NCBI RefSeq assembly: GCF_004310665.1
Contig: NZ_SIXF01000003.1
Coordinates: 249,087-313,086, forward strand
Source of the DNA: Pedobacter kyonggii
GTDB lineage: Bacteria > Bacteroidota > Bacteroidia > Sphingobacteriales > Sphingobacteriaceae
Direction of reading: 5' to 3'
Length of the DNA: 64,000 nucleotides
Under the pieces are notes generated by a model. The model saw nothing but the letters and a program-made list of their open reading frames with translations. It had not been told where the DNA came from and did no database searches. Of the stretch, positions 35,519 through 44,734 are shown piece after piece. Position 1 is the first letter of the stretch; the number at the start of each line of letters is the position of its first letter. The position numbers were made by a program, and so were the translations under genes.

Positions 35519-36739
35519 TTATTTCTTTTTCAATTCTATCACCGTAATCTCCGGCCAGATACCAATCCTGCCCGAAAAGCCTAGAAAACCGAAGCCTCTA
35601 TTTACGTTCAAATATCTTCCATTTTCGGTTTTAATACCCGCCCAATGTTTATAACGGTATTTCACCGGACTCCATTTAATTCCAAAAGCTTCGATGCCAA
35701 ACTGCATACCGTGTGTATGTCCGGCCAATGAAAGTTGGATTTTTGAAGGATAATTTTTTACCTGTGCATCCCAATGCGAAGGATCGTGAGATAACAGGAT
35801 TTTAAAATCATCGACATTAGTGTTTTGCAAGGCTTTGTTTAAGTCTCCACGTTCTCCAAAACCAATTCCCCAGTTTTCTATTCCTGCCAGTATAATTTTC
35901 TCGCCATTTTTATGCAATTCAACATGTTCATCCAATAAAAGTTTAAAGCCAAGTTCTTTATGGTAAGCTTTTAACTGATTCAGGTTCTGTATTTTATCTG
36001 CTTCAGTTGGCCATTTAATATAATCGCCATAATCATGGTTACCCAGAACAGAAAATTGTCCGAAAGGGGCTTTAATCTGCGAGAAATGACCGATGTAAGG
36101 TGCAATTTCTGATGAAGCATTATTCACTAAATCTCCGGTAAAAACAAATAAATCGCTTTTTTGCGCATTAATCATATCAATGCCTTTTTGCACTGCTTTA
36201 GAGTTGGTAAAACTTCCGGCATGCACATCAGAGATCTGTGTTAAGGTAAAACCATCAAAACTTGCAGGCAGATCATCAAAATACAAAGTATGTTTAATTA
36301 CGCGGTAAGCATATTTTCCTTGGGTAATGCCATAAGCAAATAAGGCAATGGTTAAACAGAACATCACAAATGCAAAATCGACCCAGTAATTGCTACGGCC
36401 TAAAATGTGAAAACCTTCAGGCTGGAAATTAGTCGATAAACCTAACAGCAAGCGGTAAATATCGCCGAGGAGGAGGAAAAAAGCGAAGACGAGCTCTGCG
36501 GCAAAGATGATTAAAAAAGCATGACTGATGATCTGGAAAAATCTGTTCATCCCCTGGATCCGCATCTGCTGTATGGCGTATAGCAAAGCAAAAGTTAGCC
36601 CCACAATAAAAACCCAGAAAATAGGACTGAGCCATGTAGATTGATTAATGGTACCCAGGCCAGACAAAACATAAGCGTTAAGGGCAAAAAATATGATTGC
36701 AACTATAATGAACGGCAATAGATTGAGTTTTCTTTTCAT
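35519..36739 (-). CDS. Membrane-anchored calcineurin-like metallophosphoesterase
   Basis: A 406-residue protein with about four N-terminal transmembrane segments (roughly 8-28, 40-56, 70-92, 120-138), then a metallophosphoesterase domain from about 160. All metal motifs are present: SDVHAGS (D171, H173), TGDLVNN (D203), GNHDYGD (about 233-239) and GHTHG near residue 342. The layout matches YkuE/YaeI-type membrane phosphohydrolases; the physiological substrate is unknown. It is divergent from the Rrf2 regulator gene, with a 216-bp spacer. Confidence 0.85.
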   Translation of the reverse strand: MKRKLNLLPFIIVAIIFFALNAYVLSGLGTINQSTWLSPIFWVFIVGLTFALLYAIQQMRIQGMNRFFQIISHAFLIIFAAELVFAFFLLLGDIYRLLLGLSTNFQPEGFHILGRSNYWVDFAFVMFCLTIALFAYGITQGKYAYRVIKHTLYFDDLPASFDGFTLTQISDVHAGSFTNSKAVQKGIDMINAQKSDLFVFTGDLVNNASSEIAPYIGHFSQIKAPFGQFSVLGNHDYGDYIKWPTEADKIQNLNQLKAYHKELGFKLLLDEHVELHKNGEKIILAGIENWGIGFGERGDLNKALQNTNVDDFKILLSHDPSHWDAQVKNYPSKIQLSLAGHTHGMQFGIEAFGIKWSPVKYRYKHWAGIKTENGRYLNVNRGFGFLGFSGRIGIWPEITVIELKKK

Positions 36740-36940
36740 TATTAAAAATCTGTAAATCAGAATATGTGGTAAAAATAGAATTTAAACGTCGGTAATTAGC
36801 TACTGTTACGGTTACCGATTATTTTTACGCTCGTTTGATTAAAGCGATTGTCGTTATTATGCGTTATATTTATGAATATGATAGTATGTTGAATTAAAAT
36901 CAACTTCCTGTTGCATATTTTATAATTTACTTTCTTTTAT

Positions 36941-36948
36941 TAGCTTTG
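36941..36948 (+). promoter_or_regulatory. -7 promoter element of the Rrf2 regulator gene
   Basis: TAGCTTTG matches TAnnTTTG and ends only 7 bp before the ATG at 36956. Transcription would start at or within a base or two of the start codon, so the mRNA may be leaderless. Confidence 0.5.
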
Positions 36949-36955
36949 TGCGAAT

Positions 36956-37402
36956 ATGCTGTCCAAAAAAACAAAATATGCCATAAAAGCGCTTGTTGCG
37001 CTTGGTAAAAATTTAGATAAACCACCAATGCAGATTTCGAAGATTGCAGAGGAGGAGCATATCCCGAAAAAATTCCTGGAGCAAATTCTGCTCGATCTGC
37101 GTAATGCTGGCTTTTTATACAGCAAAAAAGGTGCAGGCGGTGGCTATAGCTTAAATAAAAAACCTGAAGAGATTTTATTGGTACACGTAATGCGCGTAAC
37201 TGATGGGCCTATTGCTATGGTTCCCTGTGCAAGTTTAAATTTTTACCACAAATGTGATGAATGTGTAGACGAGAAAACATGTGGAATAAGAAGTGCATTT
37301 ATCGATGTTAGAGATGCTACCCTTAAGGTTTTAACCGAAACCAGCATTGCTGATGTAATTGGTAGAGAGGATAATCTGAAAATCGGCATCGTTAATTTAT
37401 AA
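36956..37402 (+). CDS. Rrf2-family transcriptional regulator with cysteine cluster
   Basis: A 148-residue Rrf2 protein. The N-terminus MLSKKTKYAIKAL and the winged helix (MQISKIAEEEHIPKKFLEQ, then GAGGGYSL) are typical. Four cysteines lie at 91, 100, 103 and 109 in the loop that binds an Fe-S cluster in IscR (IscR: C92, C98, C104). It may therefore sense Fe-S or sulfur status, as IscR and CymR do. The gene is 890 bp upstream of the sulfite reductase operon. Two identical candidate operators in the sulfur genes make it the likely regulator, by inference. Confidence 0.88.
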   Translation: MLSKKTKYAIKALVALGKNLDKPPMQISKIAEEEHIPKKFLEQILLDLRNAGFLYSKKGAGGGYSLNKKPEEILLVHVMRVTDGPIAMVPCASLNFYHKCDECVDEKTCGIRSAFIDVRDATLKVLTETSIADVIGREDNLKIGIVNL

Positions 37403-37663
37403 TATTTTTTAAAAATTTCTTTTACTTCTCTTGCAGTCAGTTGTGGCTGTATCATATGTTGTAATTCCATTTGAATTTGTCACGTTGTCCAAAGGACTCC
37501 TACGGAGAGCTTGTCGAAAGGCTGTGAGGCATTTAAACAAGTCCATTGACAGGCTCTGGATGACAAGTCTATAATTATGATACACTTGCTTTCTTGCTAA
37601 TCAGGCCTTGATGGTTTTAGTATAGTACTTAGGTTCACTCAGGTAACTTAGGTGGTTGATATT

Positions 37664-37960
37664 TTTTGGAAAGGAGGGTTCTGTACGTTTCGGATCTGAT
37701 AGTCCTGCTACCGCTGCAAGTCCTCGCTCATTCTTCGCTGTGGGCTTTCCGCTATATCAGGTTTATTTAGCAAAGACTTCCGAAGTTTCAAAGGAGCATA
37801 ACGCAGGCTAAATCGGAAGTCTGATGATATACGCCATAATTTCGCGTTAGGGATTGTAAGGGTTCAGTGCCGATCCTTCATCGGTACCGGAGCGCAGCGC
37901 AGCCCTGCAAAGCCCGACCCTTGCGTAGCTTGGGGAACGCCCAAATCAGTTAGCAGTTTT
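37664..37960 (+). repeat. About 300-bp dispersed non-coding element, copy 1
   Basis: This stretch aligns along nearly its whole length with the reverse complement of 52641-52950. Shared blocks include TTTTGGAAAGG at one end, CGCTGCAAGTCCTC, AAATCGGAAGTCTGATGAT, CCGATCCTTCATCGGTACCG and AGCTTGGGGAACGCCCAAAT at the other end. An internal inverted repeat (AGACTTCCGA and TCGGAAGTCT, about 37768-37823) is conserved in both copies. No open frame is conserved, so it is a non-coding repeat or a structured RNA. Confidence 0.75.
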
Positions 37961-38007
37961 CAATTTTCAGTTAGCAGTTTTAAGCTAATAATTAAAGAAT
38001 TTAACTT

Positions 38008-38069
38008 ATAGATTTCTCCTCCGAAGGAGTTCCTTTGGAACATTTCGCTACGCTCCAGTCGAAATGACG
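38008..38069 (-). repeat. Dispersed repeat, inverted copy
   Basis: This is the reverse complement of the core at about 35385-35445: CTCCGAAGGAGTTCC, then TTTGGAACATTTCGCTACGC, ending GTCGAAATGACG. Palindromes within it (CTCCGAAGGAG, TTCC-TTTGGAA) are typical of the family. Confidence 0.6.
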
Positions 38070-38097
38070 TTTTATTTATGTAAATTTTTTCATAATA

Positions 38098-38131
38098 AAT
38101 TACGACTATTCCTATATACTTTATATATTTG
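38098..38131 (+). promoter_or_regulatory. Conserved promoter/operator block before sulfite reductase
   Basis: This 34-bp block differs at only three positions from 48435-48468, which precedes the second cobA. It holds ATTCCTATATACTTTATA and ends in the -7 element TATATTTG (38124-38131). No -33 TTG is visible, which suggests activator dependence or an overlapping operator. The Rrf2 regulator encoded upstream is the best candidate. Confidence 0.7.
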
Positions 38132-38291
38132 GCATATGAATTTCAATTTTATACCTAACAAATTAATCGCTATGCAAATAATGTGTTGTTGTAAAACGCA
38201 GTAATAGGAGCCTACAGATAATTTTAAGTATAAAATATGGAATGCTTCTCGGTAATAGGGGAGCATTTTTTGAATAAAGCTAACAACACAT

Positions 38292-40382
38292 ATGCAAAGT
38301 TTCAGAACAGAACTCGAAAATCCAATTGTCGAGCAGGACATTATCGATTTAGAGAATAAGATTAAAGCTTTTAGAGATGGAACCATCCACGACGAAAAGT
38401 TTAGAAGCCTCCGTTTAGCACGCGGTGTTTACGGGCAAAGACAACCTGGCGTACAAATGGTGCGTATTAAATTGCCTTTTGGTAAGGTAACTTTTAAGCA
38501 GTTGTTACGTATTGCAGATATTGCTGATGAGTATGGAAGTGGAAATTTACACTTAACCACCCGTCAGGATATTCAGATTCACTATGTGAGTTTAGACCGT
38601 ACACCAGAGCTTTGGGCTAAATTAGAGCAGGATGATATTACGCTTCGCGAGGCTTGTGGAAATACAGTACGTAACGTAACGGCTTCTCCAAATTCTGGGA
38701 TCGATGCTGAAGAACCTTTTGATGTTTCACCTTATGCACAGGCGGTGTTTGCTTACTTTTTGCGTAACCCGATCTGTCAGGAAATGGGAAGAAAGATCAA
38801 AATTTCATTTTCTTCAAGTGATAGAGATACTGCGTTTAGCTACATTCACGATTTAGGTTTTATTCCTAAAATTAATGAAAATGGCGAACGTGGATTTAAA
38901 GTTTTGTTTGCTGGTGGTTTAGGTGCACAGCCATTTTTGGCCAATGCGGTAAACGAATTTTTGCCTGAAGATCAGTTAATTCCGTTTACAGAATCTGTCC
39001 TTCGCGTGTTCGACCGTTATGGCGAACGTACCAACCGTAACAAAGCACGTTTAAAATACCTGGTTCAGAAATTAGGTTTAGAAGAAGTTTTACGTTTGGT
39101 TGCCGAAGAGCGTATTGCCAACAAAGTAAAAACCTTTAAAATAGATATTAATACTGTGCCACAGCCAACTTTGCCTTTAGCGCAAGAGTACCCTGCGGTA
39201 GAAATATTAAACGAAGCCCATTACAAGCACTGGTTAGCCACTAACGTAATTGAGCAGAAACAAGCGGGGTTTTATGGCGTTTATGTGAAAGTTCAGGTAG
39301 GCGATATCAAAACAGATAAAGCAAGAGCTTTTGTTGATGCCATCAGGTTATATGTGGCTGATGAAATCAGGATTACCCAAAACCAGGGCTTGCTGTTAAA
39401 GTTTGTACGCAAAGAAGCATTACCTTCTTTATATGCTGCTCTAAATAAAATTGGTTTTACTACGGCAGGTTTTGATAGTTTGGCCGATATTACCACCTGT
39501 CCTGGTACCGATACCTGTAATTTGGGTATTTCGAATTCAATGACCTTGGCCGAAGTTTTGGAAGAGGTAATTTATACCGATTTCCCTGAATTTATCTACG
39601 AGAAAAATATCAAGATTAAAATCAGTGGGTGTATGAACTCTTGCGGTCAGCATGGTTTGGCTGAGATTGGTTTCCACGGAAGTTCGGTAAAAGCTGAAGG
39701 CAAAGTTGTTCCCGCAGTTCAGGTGATGTTGGGCGGTGGTACTGTAGGTAATGGTGTGGGTAGAGTAGCAGAACGTGTAATTAAAGTACCTTCTAAACGG
39801 GCAACAAGTGTTTTACATTTCATTTTAAATGATTTTAAAGCCAATAACCTGAAGGATGAGAGCTTTCACCAATATTATGATAGAAAAGGTAAAGATCATT
39901 TTTATCAGTTGCTAAAACCATTGGCCGATTTAACAAACCTTAAAACAGAAGAATTTGTAGATTGGGGACATGTAGAAGAGTTTGTAACTGCAATTGGTGT
40001 AGGCGAGTGTGCCGGTGTTGTAATTGATTTGGTAGCTACCTTGTTATTAGAAGCCGATGAAAAATTCGATTGGGCGAAACAAAACCTGGAAAAAGCCGCT
40101 TATGCAGATGCCATTTACCATACTTACAGCACTTTTGTAAGCGCTGCAAAATCTTTACTATTAGATAAAGGCGTAAACAGCAGCACACAGGTAGGTGTAA
40201 TTCGTGAATTTGATAACCACTATGTAGAAACAGGAGAATTTAATTTATCGACCAATTTTTCAGACCTGGTTTTACAGATTAACAAAAACGAACCAACAGC
40301 CGAGTTTGCTCAGAAATATTTTGAAGAAGCAAATCAATTTTTAAATCAGATTAAGGAAAAAAGGGCGGTATTAGCGAAATAA
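38292..40382 (+). CDS. Siroheme sulfite reductase (ferredoxin-type) with C-terminal helical extension
   Basis: A 696-residue nitrite/sulfite reductase that reduces sulfite to sulfide. It has two ferredoxin-like half-domains and the 4Fe-4S/siroheme site. The Fe-S cysteines are C403 and C409 (TCPGTDTCNLG) and C447 and C451 (SGCMNSCGQHG); LTTRQDIQIH at about 93-102 is the siroheme-binding segment. The first about 550 residues are the reductase. The last about 140 are helical and extra to the usual enzyme, possibly HEPN-like. Context (CobA, siroheme dehydrogenase, CysH, CysD, CysN) argues for sulfite over nitrite. It heads the sulfur operon under the block at 38098-38131. Confidence 0.9.
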   Translation: MQSFRTELENPIVEQDIIDLENKIKAFRDGTIHDEKFRSLRLARGVYGQRQPGVQMVRIKLPFGKVTFKQLLRIADIADEYGSGNLHLTTRQDIQIHYVSLDRTPELWAKLEQDDITLREACGNTVRNVTASPNSGIDAEEPFDVSPYAQAVFAYFLRNPICQEMGRKIKISFSSSDRDTAFSYIHDLGFIPKINENGERGFKVLFAGGLGAQPFLANAVNEFLPEDQLIPFTESVLRVFDRYGERTNRNKARLKYLVQKLGLEEVLRLVAEERIANKVKTFKIDINTVPQPTLPLAQEYPAVEILNEAHYKHWLATNVIEQKQAGFYGVYVKVQVGDIKTDKARAFVDAIRLYVADEIRITQNQGLLLKFVRKEALPSLYAALNKIGFTTAGFDSLADITTCPGTDTCNLGISNSMTLAEVLEEVIYTDFPEFIYEKNIKIKISGCMNSCGQHGLAEIGFHGSSVKAEGKVVPAVQVMLGGGTVGNGVGRVAERVIKVPSKRATSVLHFILNDFKANNLKDESFHQYYDRKGKDHFYQLLKPLADLTNLKTEEFVDWGHVEEFVTAIGVGECAGVVIDLVATLLLEADEKFDWAKQNLEKAAYADAIYHTYSTFVSAAKSLLLDKGVNSSTQVGVIREFDNHYVETGEFNLSTNFSDLVLQINKNEPTAEFAQKYFEEANQFLNQIKEKRAVLAK

Positions 40383-40486
40383 GATTTGAGACAATAGATA
40401 TGAGATTTGAGAAATGCAGACGCTAAGCGCCATGCGCCAAATAACTCTTCATCCAGTCATTCAAAATTCAATAATTAAAAAGAAAC

Positions 40487-41257
40487 ATGGTTAATCAAAA
40501 TAAAGAATCAAAAATAACCCTTTTAGGTGCTGGTCCTGGAGATCCTGATTTATTGACATTAAAAGGGGTTAAAGCGTTGCAAACTGCTGATGTGGTTTTG
40601 TACGATGCCTTAACCAATGAAGCTTTATTGGAGCATGCTCCGGCAGACGCCATTAAAGTTTATGTAGGAAAACGTTCAGGTGAGCATTCTTATCCTCAGG
40701 ATACCATTAATAAATTAATGATCGATTATGCCTTAAACTATGGTCACGTAGTGCGTTTAAAAGGTGGCGATCCGTTTGTTTTTGGTAGGGGATATGAAGA
40801 GTTGGATTATGCTGCGTCTTATAGCATTCCGGTAAGTGTAATCCCGGGTATTTCGAGTTCTATCGGTGTACCAGGCTTGCAGCAGATTCCGGTTACACAC
40901 CGCGGCATGAGCGAAAGCTTTTGGGTAATTACCGGAACTACCACTTCTGGGGAAGTTTCAGCAGATATTTATCAGGCTGCATATTCTAATGCGACTGTTG
41001 TGGTGCTTATGGGACTTAAAAAATTACCTAAAATTGTGGAGATTTTTAAAGCTGCAGGTAAACACCATTTACCAACCGCAGTGGTTCAGAACGGATCGGC
41101 AGAAGATGAAAGATTGGTTGTTGGCGTGGTTGAAACCATAGAAGGTTTAGTGCAACAAGAAAATATTAAGGCACCTGCTTTATTAATTTTTGGAGAAGTT
41201 GTATCATTACATCCATCATTTAAGAAATTAATTAAACAATATGCAAGTATTGCCTAA
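40487..41257 (+). CDS. cobA: Uroporphyrinogen-III C-methyltransferase
   Basis: A 256-residue SAM-dependent methyltransferase that makes precorrin-2 from uroporphyrinogen III, the first step to siroheme. Its motifs are intact: GAGPGDPDLLTLKG at 14-27, VVLYDALTN, YVGKRSGEH, VVRLKGGDPFVFGRGYEE and IPVTHRGMS. Length is usual for the stand-alone enzyme. It overlaps the next gene by 17 bp, so the methyltransferase and the dehydrogenase/chelatase are made together. It supplies the cofactor of the sulfite reductase encoded just upstream. Confidence 0.95.
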   Translation: MVNQNKESKITLLGAGPGDPDLLTLKGVKALQTADVVLYDALTNEALLEHAPADAIKVYVGKRSGEHSYPQDTINKLMIDYALNYGHVVRLKGGDPFVFGRGYEELDYAASYSIPVSVIPGISSSIGVPGLQQIPVTHRGMSESFWVITGTTTSGEVSADIYQAAYSNATVVVLMGLKKLPKIVEIFKAAGKHHLPTAVVQNGSAEDERLVVGVVETIEGLVQQENIKAPALLIFGEVVSLHPSFKKLIKQYASIA

Positions 41258-42752
41258 CCAACCTGATAATGCAGCATCTTTTTCTGAAGAAGAAAAAGGT
41301 AACCAGCTCTTTCCAGTTTTTGTAAAGCTGAACAAGCTGCGTACATTATTAATTGGTGCAGGAAATATTGGGCTCGAGAAATTAACTGCGATCGTAAATA
41401 ATAGCCATAGTGCTACCATTACCATTGTTGCAGAGATCGTATCACCAGAAGTTTATGCGCTTATCGCAAATTATCCGCTGATAAAAGTTAAACAGAAAAG
41501 TTTCGATGTGGATGATCTGAATGACATTGACATCGTTTTCGCAGCAACCAATAACAATATTTTAAATGAAGAGATCAGAAGGGTGACGCATGAGCGTGGC
41601 CTGTTGATCAACGTGGCTGATAAGCCAGAACTTTGCGATTTCTATCTGGGGTCAATTGTTCAAAAGGGCGATTTAAAGATTGCCATTTCTACAAACGGCA
41701 AATCGCCAACTATTGCCAAACGTTTAAAGCAGATTTTAAACGAAGGTTTACCTGCAGAACTGGATGAAACCTTGCAGAATATGAGTGCTTTGCGCCAAAC
41801 CCTAAACGGCGATTTTTCTGCAAAGGTTAAAAAACTGAATAAGGTTACCAAAAGTTTAATTAACCCTAAAAAAAGTTTTGCTGAGCAGAATATTAAATGG
41901 TTAATCTGGGCGGCCTCAGTTTTACTAATTGGTGCTATCGGGTTTTCTTTGTGGAATACCGAACCAGAATTTCAGACTTTCCTGATCAATATTGATCCTT
42001 TATTCTATTGGTTTTTAGGTGCTGGGTTTTTATTCGCATTAATTGATGGTGCAATTGGCATGTCGTATGGTGTTACCACTGCATCGTTCTCATTAGCAAT
42101 GGGTTTACCTCCGGCATCGGCAAGTATGGCCATCCACATTTCTGAGGTAATGAGCAATGGAATTGCAGGGTGGATGCATTACCGTATGGGTAACGTAAAT
42201 TGGAAACTATTCAAAATTTTAATCCTTCCAGCCGTAATCGGAGCAGTTTTAGGTGCCTATATTCTTTCTTCATTAGAACATTATAGTGCTTATGTGAAGC
42301 CTATTGTGGCGATTTACACCTTGTTTTTAGGCGGAATCATTTTAATGAAAGCTTTCAATGTGAAAAGAAAAAAAGCCGATCAAAAAATTAAAAAAATTGG
42401 TTTATTGGGTTTTGTTGGTGGTTTTATCGATGCTGCCTTTGGTGGGGGCTGGGGTTCAATCGTATTATCAAGCTTAATTGCTGGCGGCAGGCATCCATTG
42501 TTTTCTTTGGGTACCGTAAAAATCAGCCGCTTTTTTATCGCCACCTTAAGTTCGCTTACATTTTTCACCATGTTAGGTGGCAAACATTGGGAAGCTGTTG
42601 TAGGCTTGATTATTGGTAGTGCAATTGCATCGCCGATTGCTGCAAAAGTATCGAACAAAATTTCTGCAAAAACCATTATGGTTGCCGTGGGGATTATTGT
42701 AATGATTGTAAGCTTACGCAGCGTTATTATGTTTATTTTAAAATTAATTTAG
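41241..42752 (+). CDS. Fusion of precorrin-2 dehydrogenase/sirohydrochlorin ferrochelatase with a TauE/SafE-family permease
   Basis: A 503-residue two-part protein. Residues about 20-215 resemble the N-terminal part of CysG/Met8: NAD site LLIGAGNIGLEKL (GAGNIG at 39-44), VFAATNNNILNEEI, NVADKPELCDFYLGSIV and AISTNGKSPTIAKRLK. This part would oxidise precorrin-2 and insert iron into sirohydrochlorin. Residues about 218-503 form about eight membrane helices of the TauE/SafE (TSUP) family, with two related halves (ALIDGAIGMSYGVTTASF and GGFIDAAFGGGWGSIVL). TSUP proteins move sulfite or organosulfonates. The fusion links siroheme maturation to transport of the sulfur oxyanion handled by the same operon. 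Confidence 0.9.
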   Translation: MQVLPNQPDNAASFSEEEKGNQLFPVFVKLNKLRTLLIGAGNIGLEKLTAIVNNSHSATITIVAEIVSPEVYALIANYPLIKVKQKSFDVDDLNDIDIVFAATNNNILNEEIRRVTHERGLLINVADKPELCDFYLGSIVQKGDLKIAISTNGKSPTIAKRLKQILNEGLPAELDETLQNMSALRQTLNGDFSAKVKKLNKVTKSLINPKKSFAEQNIKWLIWAASVLLIGAIGFSLWNTEPEFQTFLINIDPLFYWFLGAGFLFALIDGAIGMSYGVTTASFSLAMGLPPASASMAIHISEVMSNGIAGWMHYRMGNVNWKLFKILILPAVIGAVLGAYILSSLEHYSAYVKPIVAIYTLFLGGIILMKAFNVKRKKADQKIKKIGLLGFVGGFIDAAFGGGWGSIVLSSLIAGGRHPLFSLGTVKISRFFIATLSSLTFFTMLGGKHWEAVVGLIIGSAIASPIAAKVSNKISAKTIMVAVGIIVMIVSLRSVIMFILKLI

Positions 42753-42754
42753 TG

Positions 42755-43456
42755 ATGGAGAACCTAGAGGAGATAAAAGCAGCACTGGCAGGTTTAAGTA
42801 CAATTGATAAATTGAAATTTTTGGCAGATAAATATGCCGATCGTATTATATTTTCAACCAGTTTTGGCTGGGAAGATCAGGCGATTACGCATTTAATTTT
42901 TTCAAATAATATTCCAATCAAGGTTTTTACTTTAGAAACCGGACGTCTGTTTCCCGAAACTTATTACGTTTGGAACCGTACTCTGGAAATTTATAACAAA
43001 CCAATTCATGCCTATTATCCGCAGAATGAACTGTTGCAGGATATGGTAAATACAAAAGGCCCAAGCAGCTTTTACGAATCGGTAGAAAATAGAAAAGAAT
43101 GCTGTTACATCCGTAAAATCGAACCTTTAAAAAGAGCATTAAAAGGTAATGAGATATGGGTAACAGGAATCAGGGCCGATCAAAGTGCAAACCGCGAAGA
43201 TATGCACGATTTAGAATGGGACGAAGGGAACCAATTGATCAAATTCCATCCCATATTCGATTGGACTTTAGAGGATGTGAAAGCATACATTAAAGAAAAC
43301 AACATTGTTTACAATACCCTGCACGATAAAGGTTTTCCAAGTATCGGTTGCGCCCCATGTACAAGAGCAGTACAGCCAGGCGAAGATTTTAGGGCCGGAA
43401 GATGGTGGTGGGAAGACCAGAGTAAAAAAGAATGCGGCTTGCATGCAGCATCCTAA
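42755..43456 (+). CDS. cysH: Adenylyl-sulfate (APS) reductase, 4Fe-4S type
   Basis: A 233-residue enzyme from ATG 42755 (a GTG at 42752 overlaps the upstream stop). It reduces APS to sulfite and AMP with thioredoxin. PP-loop-like core: FSTSFGWEDQAI. The 4Fe-4S cysteines are the CC pair at 116-117 (KECCYIRK) and CAPC at 199-202. The catalytic cysteine is in the C-terminal KKECGLH. The CC/CxxC pattern identifies the APS-specific type, and no APS kinase (CysC) is present in the window, which agrees. It follows the siroheme fusion directly in the operon. Confidence 0.94.
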   Translation: MENLEEIKAALAGLSTIDKLKFLADKYADRIIFSTSFGWEDQAITHLIFSNNIPIKVFTLETGRLFPETYYVWNRTLEIYNKPIHAYYPQNELLQDMVNTKGPSSFYESVENRKECCYIRKIEPLKRALKGNEIWVTGIRADQSANREDMHDLEWDEGNQLIKFHPIFDWTLEDVKAYIKENNIVYNTLHDKGFPSIGCAPCTRAVQPGEDFRAGRWWWEDQSKKECGLHAAS

Positions 43457-43468
43457 CGGCGCAAAAGT

Positions 43469-43593
43469 CGTCATTGCGAGGCTGGGTAGGAGCGAGCCGA
43501 AGCAATCTTTTTGAGAAATAGAATAAAACAAATGTCATTACGAAAAGCAAGATAGATTGCCGCGTCGGCAGAAAAAGCCTCCTCGCAATGACG
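43469..43593. repeat. Imperfect palindrome dispersed repeat
   Basis: CGTCATTGCGAGG at the left end is mirrored by CCTCGCAATGACG at 43581-43593, with AAGCAATCT and AGATTGC as further inverted segments. A related element is at 55020-55114. It separates cysH from cysD. Confidence 0.65.
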
Positions 43594-43688
43594 AAAGTGA
43601 AAATACAACAACAACAAATATAACAAGTTGAATAATTAAGCCATTCAGCGATCAATCATTCAACATTTAAACATTCCAATATTTTGCA

Positions 43689-44594
43689 ATGAGTACATAT
43701 AATTTTGATTATTTAGATGAACTAGAAGCCGAGGCCATTCACATTTTACGTGAAGTAGCAGGACAGTTTGAAAAACCGGCCTTATTATTTTCGGGCGGAA
43801 AAGATTCAATTACTTTAGTTCGTTTGGCAGAAAAAGCTTTCCGTCCGGGAAAATTTCCTTTTCCATTGGTACATATTGATACAGGCCATAATTTTGAAGA
43901 AACCATCAGTTACCGCGATCAGATGGTAGAGCGAATAGGAGAGAAATTAATCATTGGATCTGTGCAAGAATCAATAGATCAGGGGAAAGTTGTAGAGCAA
44001 ACAGGTAAAAATGCCAGTAGAAATGCTTTGCAGACCGTAACCTTACTCGATACCATTGCAAAATACCAGTTCGATGCCTGCATCGGTGGTGCGCGTAGAG
44101 ATGAAGAAAAAGCAAGGGCTAAGGAACGTATTTTCTCTGTCCGTGATGAATTTGGCCAATGGGATCCAAAACGCCAACGCCCTGAACTTTGGAATATTTA
44201 CAACGGTAAAATCCACAAAGGTGAAAATATCCGTGTTTTTCCGATCAGTAACTGGACAGAATTAGATGTTTGGAATTATATCCGCAGAGAGAAAATAGAT
44301 CTTCCAAGTATTTATTTCTCGCACGAACGCGATTGTATCACCAGAAACGGACAGTTGATGGCTGCTTCACCATTTTTAAATATGGATGATGAAGATGTGG
44401 TAGAACGTAAACAGGTTCGCTTCCGTACAGTAGGAGATATGTCGTGTACCGCTGCTGTAGAATCAGATGCAACTTTGATTGATGATATTATTTCTGAAAT
44501 CAGCGCTTCCAAAATTTCAGAACGTGGTGCCCGTATGGATGATAAAGTTTCTGAAGCCGCAATGGAAGACAGAAAAAAGGGGGGGTATTTTTAA
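43689..44594 (+). CDS. cysD: Sulfate adenylyltransferase small subunit
   Basis: A 301-residue subunit that with CysN makes APS from ATP and sulfate. PP-loop LFSGGKDSI (SGGKDS at 35-40), followed by the family segments PLVHIDTGHNFEE, ACIGGARRDEEKAR and RVFPISNWTELDVW. The ending DRKKGGYF is the usual CysD C-terminus. The cysN gene lies 140 bp downstream. Together with cysH and the sulfite reductase this completes sulfate to sulfide without PAPS. Confidence 0.96.
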   Translation: MSTYNFDYLDELEAEAIHILREVAGQFEKPALLFSGGKDSITLVRLAEKAFRPGKFPFPLVHIDTGHNFEETISYRDQMVERIGEKLIIGSVQESIDQGKVVEQTGKNASRNALQTVTLLDTIAKYQFDACIGGARRDEEKARAKERIFSVRDEFGQWDPKRQRPELWNIYNGKIHKGENIRVFPISNWTELDVWNYIRREKIDLPSIYFSHERDCITRNGQLMAASPFLNMDDEDVVERKQVRFRTVGDMSCTAAVESDATLIDDIISEISASKISERGARMDDKVSEAAMEDRKKGGYF

Positions 44595-44734
44595 GGAGTA
44601 TCAAGTAGTGAGTATCAAGTAACAAGATTGGAACCCACATTAATAAACCTTAAAATAACTCAAGTAATAGTATAAATTAGCAAACCTGTTAAGGTCTTGA
44701 TACTTGGTACTTTTATCTTAATACTATAAATAAC

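Larger units (their letters stand above)
37403..38291. other. Spacer between Rrf2 and sulfite reductase genes
   Basis: No protein gene is seen. From left to right it holds a short repeat fragment (about 37480-37570), the roughly 300-bp dispersed element (37664-37960), an inverted copy of the GTTCCAAAGGAACTCC repeat (38008-38069) and the conserved promoter/operator block (38098-38131). Confidence 0.6.

Noticed and set aside
37728-37955. Possible RNA gene in the 300-bp element
   Set aside because: Hairpins are present but I could not match any known RNA family; reported as a repeat only.
43305-43655. Frames on both strands across the cysH end and the following palindrome
   Set aside because: They overlap the certain cysH gene and the GTCATTGCGAG repeat; translations are non-protein-like.
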